Below, one piece after another: positions 9,870 through 19,230 of a stretch of 64,000 bases of DNA. The notes under the pieces are model-generated. The model saw nothing but the letters and a program-made list of their open reading frames with translations. It was not told where the DNA came from and did not search any database. This DNA is from Gammaproteobacteria bacterium. Its GTDB lineage: Bacteria > Pseudomonadota > Gammaproteobacteria > Pseudomonadales > Pseudomonadaceae. The position numbers and the translations under genes were made by a program. Where the stretch lies: contig CAJCIO010000107.1 in NCBI GenBank assembly GCA_903970465.1, forward strand, positions 1-64,000. Direction: 5' to 3'. Position 1 is the stretch's first letter, and each line of letters starts with the position of its first letter.

Positions 9870-10050
9870 GCAAAAAGTAATGGGATCTACAAGATAAAAT
9901 TGCGCAGTAGCGGCTGTCATGTGGTCTATCAGATGTTGAGAATGGAAATCGTGGTCTTTGGCTGTTGCTATCGGCAAGTGGGACCGTAAAACGGTCTGTA
10001 CCGACGCGACGGACCGCCTCGCTACCCTCTCAACATCTGATCAGCCCTGA
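9870..10050 (+). pseudogene. remnant of a RelE/ParE-family toxin
   Basis: One frame (from about 9882) reads GIYKIKLRSSGCHVVYQ then EIVVFG, the central strands of RelE-type toxins (compare YKIKLRSAGYRLVYQV and VVVFVVAVGKR in the family). A one-base frame change near 9960 then gives AVAIGKWDRKTVC and RLATLSTSDQP before a stop at 10050, which continues the C-terminal part of the same fold. The N-terminal third and any antitoxin gene are missing. This explains most of the 470-base space between the Rpn gene and xseB; the remainder (about 9660-9870 and 10051-10129) shows nothing recognisable beyond a short tract before xseB. Confidence 0.72.
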
Positions 10051-10129
10051 AATCCAGCGCCGCGCATTTGCCCGCAAGCCCCCGCTCTGCTAGTGTCGCG
10101 CCGGTTGAAAACCTATCGAGATAGCCGCC

Positions 10130-10372
10130 ATGGCCCGAAAAAAAGCTTCCGTGGATTTCGAGCAATCGCTCACGGACCTGCAAACGCTGGTCGAGCGCCT
10201 TGAAAACGGCGAGCTGTCGCTGGAAGACTCCCTGACCGCCTTCGAACAGGGCATCCGCCTGACTCGCGAGTGCCAAGGGGCGCTGGCTCAGGCTGAGCAA
10301 AAGGTGCAAATGCTGCTCGAACGCGACGGCGAACTGGTCGAAGAAGCCCTCGACGAGGACCGCGGCGAATGA
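10130..10372 (+). CDS. xseB: exodeoxyribonuclease VII small subunit
   Basis: 80 residues, the standard size of XseB. It binds XseA to form exonuclease VII, which degrades single-stranded DNA from both ends. The family core is present ([27 protein letters not shown] is the known signature region, here at about 8-35, followed by the AFEQG and LTRECQ helices). The ATG start overlaps no gene. Its last four bases overlap the start of ispA (ATGA), the common xseB-ispA-dxs arrangement of gammaproteobacteria. Confidence 0.96.
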   Translation: MARKKASVDFEQSLTDLQTLVERLENGELSLEDSLTAFEQGIRLTRECQGALAQAEQKVQMLLERDGELVEEALDEDRGE

Positions 10373-11259
10373 TCGAGCGCTATCAGGACACCTGCCAGCA
10401 ACGCGTCAATGCCGCGCTGGATACCCTGTTTGCCGCACCTGCACCGCAGCTTGAACGCCTTTACGCGGCCATGCGCTACAGCGTGATGAATGGCGGCAAG
10501 CGCGTGCGTCCCTTGCTGGTATACGCCAGCTGCGAGGCCTTTGGCAGCGCCCCCGAAGACGCCAGTGGTGCCGCGTGTGCCGTGGAGCTGATTCATGCCT
10601 ATTCACTGGTGCATGACGATTTGCCGGCCATGGACGATGACGATCTGCGCCGCGGCCAGCCGACCACCCACAAGGCGTTCGATGAAGCCTGCGCGATCCT
10701 GGCGGGTGATGGTTTGCAGAGCATGGCCTTCAGCGCCTTGCTCGACACCCGACTGAGCCCCATGCCCAGCGATGCCACGCGCCTCGAAATGGTCCGCACC
10801 TTGGCACTGGCCGCTGGCCCGGCCGGAATGGTCGGCGGCCAGGCAATCGATCTTGGTTCCGTGGGCCTCAAGCTTGACCAGACAGCCCTCGCCTACATGC
10901 ATCGTCACAAGACCGGCGCACTGATCGAAGCCAGCGTGCGCCTCGGCGCCTTGGCCAGTGGCCGCGCCGAAAAGGACGAGCTCAAGGCCCTGCAAGTGTA
11001 TGCGCAGGCCGTTGGCTTGGCGTTCCAGGTGCAGGACGATATTCTTGACGTCGAGAGTGACACCGAGACCCTTGGCAAACGCCAGGGCGCCGATATCGCC
11101 CGCGACAAACCGACCTACCCTGCGCTGCTCGGGATGGAGGCTGCCAAAGCCTACGCTCTGGAGCTGCGCGACCAGGCTCTGCACGCGCTGCGCCCCTTCG
11201 GTGCCGCTGCCGAGCCGCTGCGCGACCTGGCCCGCTACATCGTCGACCGTCGCAGCTAA
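10369..11259 (+). CDS. ispA: farnesyl diphosphate synthase
   Basis: 296 residues. It condenses dimethylallyl and geranyl diphosphate with isopentenyl diphosphate to make farnesyl diphosphate for quinones and undecaprenyl phosphate. The first Asp-rich motif is DDLPAMD (from residue 83) and the second is DDILD (223-227); both bind the Mg-diphosphate. [10 protein letters not shown] near 41-50 is the isopentenyl-diphosphate site. The start overlaps xseB by four bases and dxs follows after about 95 bases, so substrate supply (Dxs, MEP pathway) and use (IspA) are co-encoded. Confidence 0.96.
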   Translation: MIERYQDTCQQRVNAALDTLFAAPAPQLERLYAAMRYSVMNGGKRVRPLLVYASCEAFGSAPEDASGAACAVELIHAYSLVHDDLPAMDDDDLRRGQPTTHKAFDEACAILAGDGLQSMAFSALLDTRLSPMPSDATRLEMVRTLALAAGPAGMVGGQAIDLGSVGLKLDQTALAYMHRHKTGALIEASVRLGALASGRAEKDELKALQVYAQAVGLAFQVQDDILDVESDTETLGKRQGADIARDKPTYPALLGMEAAKAYALELRDQALHALRPFGAAAEPLRDLARYIVDRRS

Positions 11260-11354
11260 GCCACCTTTTGCCTCCCGCGGGGTGTCCACTGCGTGGGCAG
11301 TCAGCGCTGCATAAGGTAAACTGCCGCCTCTTCACACCTATAACGATTCGCCTG

Positions 11355-13247
11355 ATGCCAACGACGTTTCAAGAGTTTCCCCGCGAACGCCCGATGACGC
11401 CGCTGCTCGACAGTGCCGCGACACCGGCCGGCCTGCGCCGTCTTGGCGAAGCCGAACTCGAGACCCTGGCAGACGAGCTGCGCTCGGAGCTGCTGTACAC
11501 GGTGGGCCAGACCGGCGGTCACTTCGGTGCCGGCCTGGGCGTGATCGAACTGACGATCGCCCTCCACTACGTGTTTGACACTCCCGACGACCGTCTGGTG
11601 TGGGACGTGGGCCATCAGGCCTACCCGCACAAGATCCTCACCGATCGCCGCCAGCGCATGGCTACGTTGCGCCAAAAGGAAGGCCTTGCCGCCTTTCCGC
11701 GCCGAGCCGAGAGCGAGTACGACACCTTTGGAGTCGGCCATTCGAGCACCTCGATCAGCGCAGCCCTGGGCATGGCCATTGCCGCCCGCCTGCAAGGCAG
11801 CGAGCGCAAGTCGATCGCGGTCATTGGTGATGGTGCGCTGACCGCCGGCATGGCCTTCGAAGCGCTGAACCACGCGCCGGAGGTCAACGCCAACATGCTG
11901 GTGATCCTCAACGACAACGACATGTCGATCTCGCGCAACGTCGGCGGGCTGTCCAATTATCTGGCCAAGATCCTTTCCAGCCGCACCTATGCGAGCATGC
12001 GCGAGGGCAGCAAGAAGGTCCTTTCGCGTCTGCCTGGCGCCTGGGAAATCGCCCGCCGCACCGAAGAGTATGCCAAGGGCATGCTGGTCCCCGGCACCTT
12101 GTTCGAAGAACTGGGATGGAACTACATCGGCCCCATCGACGGCCACGACCTGCCGACCCTGATCGCCACGCTGCGCAACATGCGTGACCTCAAGGGCCCA
12201 CAGTTCCTGCATGTGGTGACCAAAAAAGGCAAAGGCTTCGCGCCAGCCGAGGTCGATCCGATCGGCTATCACGCCATCACCAAGCTCGAGCCGGTCGCTG
12301 CGCCGACGACCACTGCCGTTGTCAAAAAGGCCAGCGGTCCGAAATATTCCGGCGTGTTCGGCCAGTGGCTGTGCGACATGGCCGAAGCTGACCCCCGACT
12401 GGTGGGCATTACCCCGGCGATGAAGGAAGGCTCGGACCTGGTCGAGTTCAGCGAGCGCTTCCCGGAACGTTATTTTGATGTCGCCATCGCCGAGCAGCAT
12501 GCGGTGACCCTCGCGGCCGGCATGGCCTGCGAAGGCGCCAAGCCGGTAGTGGCGATCTATTCGACCTTCCTTCAGCGCGCCTACGATCAACTGATCCACG
12601 ACGTTGCCGTGCAGAACCTCGACGTGTTGTTCGCCATCGACCGCGCCGGCCTGGTGGGCGAAGACGGCCCGACCCACGCCGGCAGCTTCGACCTGTCCTA
12701 CCTGCGCTGCATCCCCGGCATGCTGATCATGACGCCAAGTGACGAGAACGAACTGCGCAGCATGCTCACCACCGGCCATCAGTTCAACGGCCCGGCGGCG
12801 GTACGCTACCCACGCGGTACCGGCCCCAACGCGGTGATCACTCAGGCCCTCGAGCCGATCGAGATCGGCAAAGGCGTGATCCGCCGCGAAGGTAGCAAGA
12901 CCGCCCTGCTGGTGTTCGGCGTGCAATTGACCGAGGCGCTGAAGGTGGCGGACAAACTCGACGCGACCGTGGTCGACATGCGCTTCGTCAAACCGATGGA
13001 CGAGGCGCTCGTGCGCGACATTGCCAGCCGCCACGAACTGTTGGTGACCATCGAAGAGAATGCCATCATGGGCGGTGCCGGTTCGGCAATCAGCGAGTTC
13101 CTGGCACGGGAAGACATCCTGCGCTCGGTGCTGCACCTGGGCTTGCCGGATGTCTATGTCGAGCACGCCAAGCCAGCACAGATGTTGAGCGAGTGCGGGC
13201 TGGATGAGGCAGGGATTGAAGCGGCGATTCGGCAGCGGCTGGGCTGA
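11355..13247 (+). CDS. dxs: 1-deoxy-D-xylulose-5-phosphate synthase
   Basis: 630 residues, typical for Dxs. This thiamine-diphosphate enzyme joins pyruvate and glyceraldehyde 3-phosphate, the first step of the MEP isoprenoid pathway. The TPP/Mg motif runs from [14 protein letters not shown] to the Asn in NDNDMSIS; the [10 protein letters not shown] and GHSSTSIS motifs precede it and the transketolase C-terminal domain follows. The ATG at 11355 gives the usual Pseudomonas N terminus ([13 protein letters not shown]); an in-frame upstream extension to 11268 is not family-like. It is the last gene of the xseB-ispA-dxs unit. Confidence 0.96.
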   Translation: MPTTFQEFPRERPMTPLLDSAATPAGLRRLGEAELETLADELRSELLYTVGQTGGHFGAGLGVIELTIALHYVFDTPDDRLVWDVGHQAYPHKILTDRRQRMATLRQKEGLAAFPRRAESEYDTFGVGHSSTSISAALGMAIAARLQGSERKSIAVIGDGALTAGMAFEALNHAPEVNANMLVILNDNDMSISRNVGGLSNYLAKILSSRTYASMREGSKKVLSRLPGAWEIARRTEEYAKGMLVPGTLFEELGWNYIGPIDGHDLPTLIATLRNMRDLKGPQFLHVVTKKGKGFAPAEVDPIGYHAITKLEPVAAPTTTAVVKKASGPKYSGVFGQWLCDMAEADPRLVGITPAMKEGSDLVEFSERFPERYFDVAIAEQHAVTLAAGMACEGAKPVVAIYSTFLQRAYDQLIHDVAVQNLDVLFAIDRAGLVGEDGPTHAGSFDLSYLRCIPGMLIMTPSDENELRSMLTTGHQFNGPAAVRYPRGTGPNAVITQALEPIEIGKGVIRREGSKTALLVFGVQLTEALKVADKLDATVVDMRFVKPMDEALVRDIASRHELLVTIEENAIMGGAGSAISEFLAREDILRSVLHLGLPDVYVEHAKPAQMLSECGLDEAGIEAAIRQRLG

Positions 13248-13267
13248 CAGCCGCCACAACGTAAATA

Positions 13268-13285
13268 TGGGACCGAAAGGTCCCA
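13268..13285. terminator. short GAAA-loop hairpin between dxs and ribA
   Basis: TGGGACC (13268-13274), loop GAAA, GGTCCCA (13279-13285). The perfect 7-bp stem with a GNRA-type loop lies between two convergent genes. No long T-tract follows on either strand (acattcattt on plus). Confidence 0.5.
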
Positions 13286-13314
13286 CATTCATTTGCAGAG
13301 TATGGAAAGGGCGA

Positions 13315-13932
13315 TCAGACGCGATCCACTTCGCCTTGGTGCTCATTCCCCATCATATGCCCCAGCTTGCCGGCCTTGGTGGCCAGGTAGTGCTTGTTGT
13401 GGGGGTTATGACCGGTGTGCAGCGGCACGCGCTCGGCGATATTGATACCCATGCCGGTCAGTGCCTTGACCTTGCGCGGGTTATTGGTCATCAACTTCAG
13501 CGCCTTGATGCCCAAATGCTCGAGCATTGGCAGGCAGATCGCGTAATCGCGCTGATCGGCCTTGAAGCCCAGGCGCTCGTTGGCCTCGACCGTGTCGGCA
13601 CCGCCGTCCTGCAACTCGTAAGCGCGGATCTTGTTCATCAAACCAATCCCGCGGCCTTCCTGACGCAGATACAGCAGCACGCCACGGCCTTCCTGGGCGA
13701 TGGCTTGCAATGCCGCCTCCAGTTGCGAGCCGCAGTCGCATCGCTGACTGAACAGCGCATCACCCGTCAGGCACTCGGAATGAACACGACCCAATACCGG
13801 CGCTCCATCGCTGACCTCTCCCAGCGTCAGCACAACGTGCTCGCGGCCAGTGGCCTCTTCAAGGAAACCGTGCATGGTGAATTGGGCGAATGGGGTTGGC
13901 AGCTTGGAAGCAGCGACGAAAACGACGGGCAC
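13315..13932 (-). CDS. ribA: GTP cyclohydrolase II
   Basis: 205 residues. It opens GTP to the diaminopyrimidine that starts riboflavin synthesis, releasing formate and pyrophosphate. The zinc ligands are in HSECLTGD and QRCDCG, and the GTP-binding [10 protein letters not shown] and LMTNNPRK segments are intact. The GTG start at 13932 has AGGAG six bases upstream and gives the normal N terminus ([16 protein letters not shown]); a longer reading from 13974 is unlikely. The gene stands apart from the main riboflavin cluster, and is needed because the RibA-like half of the fused RibBA here lacks these zinc cysteines. Confidence 0.95.
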   Translation of the reverse strand: MPVVFVAASKLPTPFAQFTMHGFLEEATGREHVVLTLGEVSDGAPVLGRVHSECLTGDALFSQRCDCGSQLEAALQAIAQEGRGVLLYLRQEGRGIGLMNKIRAYELQDGGADTVEANERLGFKADQRDYAICLPMLEHLGIKALKLMTNNPRKVKALTGMGINIAERVPLHTGHNPHNKHYLATKAGKLGHMMGNEHQGEVDRV

Positions 13933-14038
13933 CGTGTGCTCCTGATCAGTCTGGGCGATTTGCAAGGACAGCATTGTATCAGCAGCGTTCAGACTGTGCT
14001 TAGGCCGAATTATCGAGTGCCAGTATCGAAAAGTTCGA

Positions 14039-14830
14039 TTATGGCGCCTTTACGGTGGTCTGCGCTTCGAAGGGATAGGGCTGATGCCACCTGGCGAAAA
14101 TCTCGCGCAACTGGCCGCCGGGGACCAGCGCGTCCATGCGCTGATCGAATACCTCGCGCAACCTTCGACCCTTGGGGCTATTGGTAAAGCCGATGTACAG
14201 CGGTAATTCGGCGACATGGGTCACCTTGTAGCTCGCCTGCCGAGGAGAATCACGCAGCAGCGCCTGGATTTCGCTCAGCGCATCGATATAGTAATCCGCG
14301 CGACCCAGGTCGATCATCGACAGGATGCCACTGCGCCGCTGCACCTCGGTGTAGCGCTTGATATTGGGCAGATAGCGTTGGTACTCGTAGCCGCGCATCC
14401 AAGCCAGCTTGTACTGGCCCAGCTGACTGACGTCGGGTGATGCTCGGGACGCCAAGCCCAGGGCGTAGACGTGATCGACGTCGAAATTCCAGCGCGGGTA
14501 CAGTGAATCGGCTTCGTCCTTGTAGGAGCCCACCCATATATCCGCTTCGCCCCGCTGCACCAAACCAAATGCGCGGGTGTAAGGTTCCTGGCGCGTTCTG
14601 ACCTTGTAGCCTGCTGGCTCGAATACCTTGCGCATCAGGTCCCAGGCCAACCCTGTACCGTCGGCGTTGGTGTAGTCGGCCCATTCTTCGCTGACGATCA
14701 GCAGCGGGTGCAACACGGGAGCCGCCTGCACGCTCGAGCCGCACAGCAGCACCCCCAACAGGATCGGCCACACGCGATAAAAGCCGCCGACGCTCATCCT
14801 TGAGATTCTGCGTTTCAGGTTATGCACCAC
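14039..14830 (-). CDS. periplasmic solute-binding protein, family 3-like
   Basis: 263 residues from a GTG at 14830, or 252 from the ATG at 14797, which starts closer to the signal peptide ([17 protein letters not shown], cleavage before APV). The GTG start has AGGGG at a fair spacing, while the ATG has AGG directly against it. The mature part looks like SBP_bac_3: [42 protein letters not shown]. No permease or ATPase gene is near, so it may be an orphan binding protein or sensor input. The 14830 start overlaps pgpA by 16 bases. Confidence 0.75.
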   Translation of the reverse strand: MVHNLKRRISRMSVGGFYRVWPILLGVLLCGSSVQAAPVLHPLLIVSEEWADYTNADGTGLAWDLMRKVFEPAGYKVRTRQEPYTRAFGLVQRGEADIWVGSYKDEADSLYPRWNFDVDHVYALGLASRASPDVSQLGQYKLAWMRGYEYQRYLPNIKRYTEVQRRSGILSMIDLGRADYYIDALSEIQALLRDSPRQASYKVTHVAELPLYIGFTNSPKGRRLREVFDQRMDALVPGGQLREIFARWHQPYPFEAQTTVKAP

Positions 14831-15318
14831 ACCAACCCCTGCATCGCCAACCAGGCAAAGACCCCGGCCAATACATCATCGAGCATGATCCCTACGCCAC
14901 CATGGACGTGACGATCGATCCACCGAATCGGCCAGGGCTTGAGGATGTCGAAGAAGCGAAACATCAAGAAGCCCACCAGTATCCAGTACCAGCCATCCGG
15001 CACCAGCCAGAGGGTGATCCACATGCCGACCATTTCGTCCCAGACGATACCTTCGTGATCGTGCACGCGCAGATCATCGGCCACCTTGCCGCACAGCCAG
15101 AAGCCGAACAGCATCGTGATGCCCAGCATCAACCAATAGCCCCAGTCCGGCAGCATCTGCCACAAGGGAATGAACGGAATAGCGACCATCGAGCCCCAAG
15201 TGCCAGGCGCCTTGGGCAAGGTGCCGGAGCCGAAGCCGAACGCGAGAAAATGCCAGGGGTTTTTCCAGACCGACGGTGGTACGAACTCCACCGGCACCTG
15301 CTTGGGATGGTCTGTCAC
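14815..15318 (-). CDS. pgpA: phosphatidylglycerophosphatase A
   Basis: 167 residues, an inner-membrane enzyme that removes phosphate from phosphatidylglycerophosphate to make phosphatidylglycerol. Family motifs GFGSGTLPKAPGTWGS (about 26-41) and DEMVGMWITL are present, with several hydrophobic spans and the C-terminal RFFDILKPWPIR. It starts at a GTG that overlaps the thiL stop (GTGA), the usual thiL-pgpA coupling. Confidence 0.95.
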   Translation of the reverse strand: MTDHPKQVPVEFVPPSVWKNPWHFLAFGFGSGTLPKAPGTWGSMVAIPFIPLWQMLPDWGYWLMLGITMLFGFWLCGKVADDLRVHDHEGIVWDEMVGMWITLWLVPDGWYWILVGFLMFRFFDILKPWPIRWIDRHVHGGVGIMLDDVLAGVFAWLAMQGLVWCIT

Positions 15319-16280
15319 GGTGTCTCCCGAAAATGTTGATAGCCCCGGATCGCCGGGGTGATGTCCTGGCCCTGAGCGTCCACCAGGGTTACGCCGCTAC
15401 CTGCCTGGACGCTGCCAATGACGTGAACCGGCCAGCCTTCGGCCAGCAGGGGTGCCAAGTGAACGGTCGGCAGGGTGAAAGCCAGGATGTAATCGTCACC
15501 GCCGGTCAGTGCGGCCTGACGAGCATCGACCTCGCCTAGCCACTGCTGCAAGGCATCTGACAACGGCAGACGTGATTGTTCGATTTGCAATGCCACCCCG
15601 CCCGCCAAGGCAATATGCCCGCAATCGGCGAGCAAGCCGTCGGAGATGTCCAGCGCCGCCGTCGCTCGCCCACGCAAGGCCTGTCCGAGCGCCAGTTGCG
15701 GCTGCGGCGACCAGTAGCGGTCGAGCAGAGGCTTGCCGATCGACTCGGCGGCGCGACGCTCACCGAGCACCAGCGGCAAGGCCCCTGCGGCATCGCCCAG
15801 CGGCCCGCCGACACACAGCAGATCACCGACCTGAGCACCCGCGCGGGTCAGTGCCAGGCCGACAGGCACACTGCCGAATACCGTCACCGTCAGGCTCAAG
15901 GGCCCACGGGTGGTATCACCGCCCACCAGGCGTACCGAGCAAGCCTCGGCCATGCTGTCGAGCCCCATTGCGAAGGCCCGCAGCCAGTCCGCCGAAACGC
16001 TCGGCAGGGTCACTGCAAGCGTGAATGCCACCGGTGCAGCGCCCATGGCTGCCAAGTCACTGACCGCCACCGCCAAGGCACGCTGGCCAAGCAAGCGCGG
16101 ATCGGCCGCGAACGGAAAATGCACGCCTTCAACCAGTGTGTCGGTGGACACCGCCAATTGCTCGCCTGCAGCCATCTGCAACAATGCGCAGTCGTCGCCG
16201 ATACCCAGCGCCACGCCCTGCCCGGCACGCGCGCACTGCGCGGCCGCGAAGAACTGGCGGATCAGCTCAAATTCGCCCAT
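15315..16280 (-). CDS. thiL: thiamine-monophosphate kinase
   Basis: 321 residues. It phosphorylates thiamine monophosphate to the active cofactor thiamine diphosphate. The PurM-like ATP-binding motifs are present: GIGDDCALL near the N terminus, VSTDTLVEGVHF, LAAMGA and LVGGDTTRGPLS. The ATG at 16280 (MGEFELIRQFF) is the usual start; a longer reading to 16298 would nearly touch nusB. It lies 18 bases after nusB and overlaps pgpA by four bases. Confidence 0.95.
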   Translation of the reverse strand: MGEFELIRQFFAAAQCARAGQGVALGIGDDCALLQMAAGEQLAVSTDTLVEGVHFPFAADPRLLGQRALAVAVSDLAAMGAAPVAFTLAVTLPSVSADWLRAFAMGLDSMAEACSVRLVGGDTTRGPLSLTVTVFGSVPVGLALTRAGAQVGDLLCVGGPLGDAAGALPLVLGERRAAESIGKPLLDRYWSPQPQLALGQALRGRATAALDISDGLLADCGHIALAGGVALQIEQSRLPLSDALQQWLGEVDARQAALTGGDDYILAFTLPTVHLAPLLAEGWPVHVIGSVQAGSGVTLVDAQGQDITPAIRGYQHFRETP

Positions 16281-16298
16281 GAACGGCTCGCTCGCCAA

Positions 16299-16799
16299 TC
16301 AGCGCTTGAACGCCTTCACTTCGGCTTCGCGCAGGCGCGGAGCCAGCTTGTCGAGCACGCCGTTGACGAACTTGTGACCGTCGGTAGAACCAAACACCTT
16401 GGCCAGCTCGATGCCTTCGTTGATCACGACGCGGTACGGCACGTCGACGCGCTTGAGCAGTTCCCAGGTGGACAGGCGCAGCACGGCCAGTTCAACCGGA
16501 TCGAGCTCGTCGATGGTGATGTCCAGGCAAGGCGCCAGGGCCGTGTCGATCTCGGTCTTGCTGGCCGGCACACCGTGAAGAATCTCGCGGAAGTAGGCAC
16601 TGTCGACGTCGGTGAAGTCGTTATCGACGCGAAACTGCGCTTCGATCTCGGTCAAGGATTGTTTGGCCATGTGCCATTGGTACAGGGCCTGAGTTGCCAA
16701 CTGACGCGCTTCGCGGCGTTTGACACTCTTGGACGGCTTGCCTGCGTCGGCCGGTTTCGGCTCGCGTGGGTTGAACTGATCGCTGTCGTCGTTGATCAC
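16299..16799 (-). CDS. nusB: transcription antitermination factor NusB
   Basis: 166 residues. It binds boxA RNA with S10/NusE in rRNA antitermination. The N-terminal 30 residues are polar and disordered; then [16 protein letters not shown] begins the helical NusB fold, with [18 protein letters not shown] and [10 protein letters not shown] near the end. The GTG start overlaps the ribH stop by four bases (GTGA), so translation is probably coupled. Confidence 0.95.
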   Translation of the reverse strand: MINDDSDQFNPREPKPADAGKPSKSVKRREARQLATQALYQWHMAKQSLTEIEAQFRVDNDFTDVDSAYFREILHGVPASKTEIDTALAPCLDITIDELDPVELAVLRLSTWELLKRVDVPYRVVINEGIELAKVFGSTDGHKFVNGVLDKLAPRLREAEVKAFKR

Positions 16800-17272
16800 T
16801 TGGCCTCCAACTGCGACAGCAGGCTGACCATTTCCAGGGCGGACAGGGCAGCTTCAGCGCCCTTGTTGCCGGCCTTGGTGCCGGAACGCTCGATGGCTTG
16901 TTCGATGGAATCGACGGTCAATACGCCGAAGGCTACCGGCACGCCGAACTCCATGGAGACCTGGGACAGGCCTTTGACGCACTCGCCAGCGACGTATTCG
17001 AAGTGCGGAGTACCTCCACGAATGACCGCGCCCAGGGCGATGATGGCTGCGTATTCGCTTTGCTGGGCGACTTTCTGCGCCACCAGCGGGATTTCAAACG
17101 CGCCCGGGGCACGGATGATGGTGATGTCGCTTTCGCTGACACCGTGGCGAACCAGGGCGTCGATCGCGCCGCTTACCAGGCTTTCCACAACGAAGCTGTT
17201 GAAGCGGCCGACCACCAGGGCGTAGCGACCTTTGGGGGCAATGAAGGTACCTTCGATGGTCTTCAGGGTCAT
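16796..17272 (-). CDS. ribH: 6,7-dimethyl-8-ribityllumazine synthase
   Basis: 158 residues, the second-last enzyme of riboflavin synthesis; it forms icosahedral or decameric shells in other bacteria. Motifs: [31 protein letters not shown] ([16 protein letters not shown]), [17 protein letters not shown], and [15 protein letters not shown] with the substrate-binding His in PHFEYV. It also appears as ribE in some Pseudomonas annotations. A 139-base gap with a strong stem-loop separates it from ribBA, and it overlaps nusB. Confidence 0.95.
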   Translation of the reverse strand: MTLKTIEGTFIAPKGRYALVVGRFNSFVVESLVSGAIDALVRHGVSESDITIIRAPGAFEIPLVAQKVAQQSEYAAIIALGAVIRGGTPHFEYVAGECVKGLSQVSMEFGVPVAFGVLTVDSIEQAIERSGTKAGNKGAEAALSALEMVSLLSQLEAK

Positions 17273-17350
17273 TCGAGCGTTCTCATTTTAAAGAGCCAGG
17301 CTGCCGAGGTACGGCGACCTGTGGAAATGGGTTGTGTCACGAAGCAAAAC

Positions 17351-17406
17351 GCCCGCCGGCGCAGGAAACCATAGCCAAAGGCTGGCCTTCCTGCGACTTT
17401 ACGGGC
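17351..17406 (-). promoter_or_regulatory. large structured hairpin between ribBA and ribH
   Basis: In the 139-base gap downstream of ribBA and upstream of ribH, GCCCG (17351-17355) pairs with CGGGC (17402-17406), the GCAGGAA tract (from 17361) with TTCCTGC (to 17394), and AGCC with GGCT at the apex. On the transcribed (minus) strand it is followed by GTTTTGCTTCG, a weak U-run. It could be a partial terminator, an attenuator or an RNA processing site. It does not carry the conserved RFN/FMN riboswitch boxes. Confidence 0.55.
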
Positions 17407-17411
17407 GCTGA

Positions 17412-18503
17412 TTATTCGGCGGGCACGTATTCTACTACTTCCAGATCGAATCCGGATATCGCGTTGAATTTCATTGGCGAACTGAGCAGACGCATCTTGC
17501 GCACGCCAAGGTCACGCAGAATCTGCGATCCAGCCCCGACGATGCTGTACGTGGTCGGTTTTTTCGGCTCGGTATGCTCGGCGCAATCGCGAATATGCGC
17601 CAGCAGCACATCACCATCCAGCGGATGCCCCAGCAGCAATACGACGCCGCAGCCAGCTTCGGCCACTGCACTCATGGCCGCGCGCAGGCTCCAGCGCCCG
17701 GGCTGCTTGACCATCAGCAAATCGCGCAGCGGGTCCATGTTGTGCACGCGCACCAGGATTGGTTCGTCGCCGTGCACGGCGCCCAGAGTCAGGGCCATGT
17801 GCACATCGCCTTCGATCGAATCGCGGTAGGTCACCAGATTGAACTGGCCCAGTTCGCTGTCCAGAGGCTGCTCGCCAATCCGCTGAACGGTCCGTTCGTG
17901 GATCATGCGGTAGTGAATCAGGTCGGCGATGGTGCCGATCTTGATGTTGTGTTCGGCGGCGAAGGCTTCGAGTTCGGTTCGACGGGACATGGTGCCGTCG
18001 TCGTTCATCACCTCGCAGATCACCCCGCTGGGCTCGAATCCGGCCATGCGCGCCAGGTCGCAGGCCGCTTCGGTATGGCCAGCGCGAGCCAGGGTACCGC
18101 CGGCCTGGGCCATCAGCGGGAAGATATGGCCGGGGCTGACGATATCGTCGGCCTTGGCATCGCGGGCGGCGGCGGCCTGCACGGTACGCGCGCGGTCCGC
18201 CGCGGAAATGCCAGTGCTGACGCCGGTGGCGGCCTCAATGGACACGGTGAACTTGGTGCCGAAACCGGAGCCGTTGCGCGGCGCCATCAGCGGCAGTTTG
18301 AGGGTCTCGCAGCGTTCGCGGGTCATGGGCATGCAGATCAGGCCACGGGCGAAGCGCGCCATGAAGTTGATGTGCTCGGCCTGGCAGGCCTCGGCGGCCA
18401 TGATCAGGTCGCCTTCGTTCTCGCGGTCTTCGTCATCCATGAGGATGACCATCTTGCCCTGGCGAATGTCTTCGACCAGCTCTTCGATACTGTTGAGCGC
18501 CAC
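17412..18503 (-). CDS. ribBA: RibBA: DHBP synthase with a degenerate GTP cyclohydrolase II domain
   Basis: 363 residues. The N-terminal half is 3,4-dihydroxy-2-butanone-4-phosphate synthase with its acidic loop DDEDRENEGDL (about 22-32), NFMARFARGLICM and HTEAACDLARMAG. The C-terminal half has the RibA fold outline (VRVHNMDPLRDLL, DLGVRKMRLLSSP) but lacks the zinc cysteines (no ECLTGD or RCDCG) and the LRQEGRG motif, so it is probably catalytically dead for GTP hydrolysis. The GTG start has AGGGGG upstream. It sits 17 bases after ribE. The separate ribA at 13315-13932 supplies the missing activity. Confidence 0.94.
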   Translation of the reverse strand: MALNSIEELVEDIRQGKMVILMDDEDRENEGDLIMAAEACQAEHINFMARFARGLICMPMTRERCETLKLPLMAPRNGSGFGTKFTVSIEAATGVSTGISAADRARTVQAAAARDAKADDIVSPGHIFPLMAQAGGTLARAGHTEAACDLARMAGFEPSGVICEVMNDDGTMSRRTELEAFAAEHNIKIGTIADLIHYRMIHERTVQRIGEQPLDSELGQFNLVTYRDSIEGDVHMALTLGAVHGDEPILVRVHNMDPLRDLLMVKQPGRWSLRAAMSAVAEAGCGVVLLLGHPLDGDVLLAHIRDCAEHTEPKKPTTYSIVGAGSQILRDLGVRKMRLLSSPMKFNAISGFDLEVVEYVPAE

Positions 18504-18520
18504 GCGGCACCCCCTTTCAA

Positions 18521-19186
18521 TCAGGATTTGAGGTAGCCGTTGCTGGCCAGAAAGCTTTCGGTGATGCCGCCCTTGCCTACAGCCTCGGCGGCCTTGTCAC
18601 CTAGCAACAGGCGCTCGAGATAACGCGCCAGCAGGTCGACCTCAAGATTGACCTGACGCCCCGGGTGGTAGCTGTCCATGATGGTTTCGGCCAGTGTGTG
18701 AGGGACGATGGTCAACTCGAATTCGGCGCCGTTGACCGCGTTGACGGTCAGGCTGGTGCCGTCGACGGTGATCGAGCCTTTGTGGGCGATGTACTTGGCC
18801 AGCTCTTTGGGCGCACGGATGCGGAACTGGATGGCGCGGGCGTTTTCTTCACGGGCGACAACTTCGCCGACGCCATCGACATGGCCGCTGACCAGGTGAC
18901 CGCCAAGGCGGGTGGTTGGCGTCAGAGCCTTTTCAAGATTGACCGGGCTGCCGACCTTCAACTGATTGAACGCGGTGCAGTCCAGGGTCTCGCGGCTGAC
19001 GTCGGCCCAGAAGCCGTCACCTGGCAGTTCTACCGCCGTCAGGCAGACACCGCTGACGGCAATGCTGTCGCCAAGCTTGACGTCGGCCAGGTCGAGTTTG
19101 CCGGTCGCTACGTAAACCCGCACATCGCCGCCCTTGGGGGTGAGCGCGCGGATGCTGCCAATCGATTCGATAATGCCGGTGAACAT
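18521..19186 (-). CDS. ribE: riboflavin synthase, alpha subunit
   Basis: 221 residues. It dismutates two 6,7-dimethyl-8-ribityllumazine molecules into riboflavin and the diaminopyrimidine precursor. It shows the characteristic internal duplication: MFTGIIESIGSI with SGVCLTAVEL in the first barrel, and GHVDGVG with DGTSLTVNAV in the second. The start codon has GGAG upstream. It is called ribC in some species. It lies between ribD and ribBA. Confidence 0.95.
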   Translation of the reverse strand: MFTGIIESIGSIRALTPKGGDVRVYVATGKLDLADVKLGDSIAVSGVCLTAVELPGDGFWADVSRETLDCTAFNQLKVGSPVNLEKALTPTTRLGGHLVSGHVDGVGEVVAREENARAIQFRIRAPKELAKYIAHKGSITVDGTSLTVNAVNGAEFELTIVPHTLAETIMDSYHPGRQVNLEVDLLARYLERLLLGDKAAEAVGKGGITESFLASNGYLKS

Positions 19187-19230
19187 GGGATCTCCTCAGA
19201 GCCGGGACAGCGCAGGGCGCAGGCGGCGAA

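Noticed and set aside
9807..9989. Intact 60-residue gene before xseB
   Set aside because: Only the second half resembles RelE and the continuing part is in another frame, so it is called a remnant.
17273..17411. FMN riboswitch in the riboflavin cluster
   Set aside because: None of the conserved RFN boxes are found here, before ribD, ribE or ribBA; only a generic nested hairpin is present.
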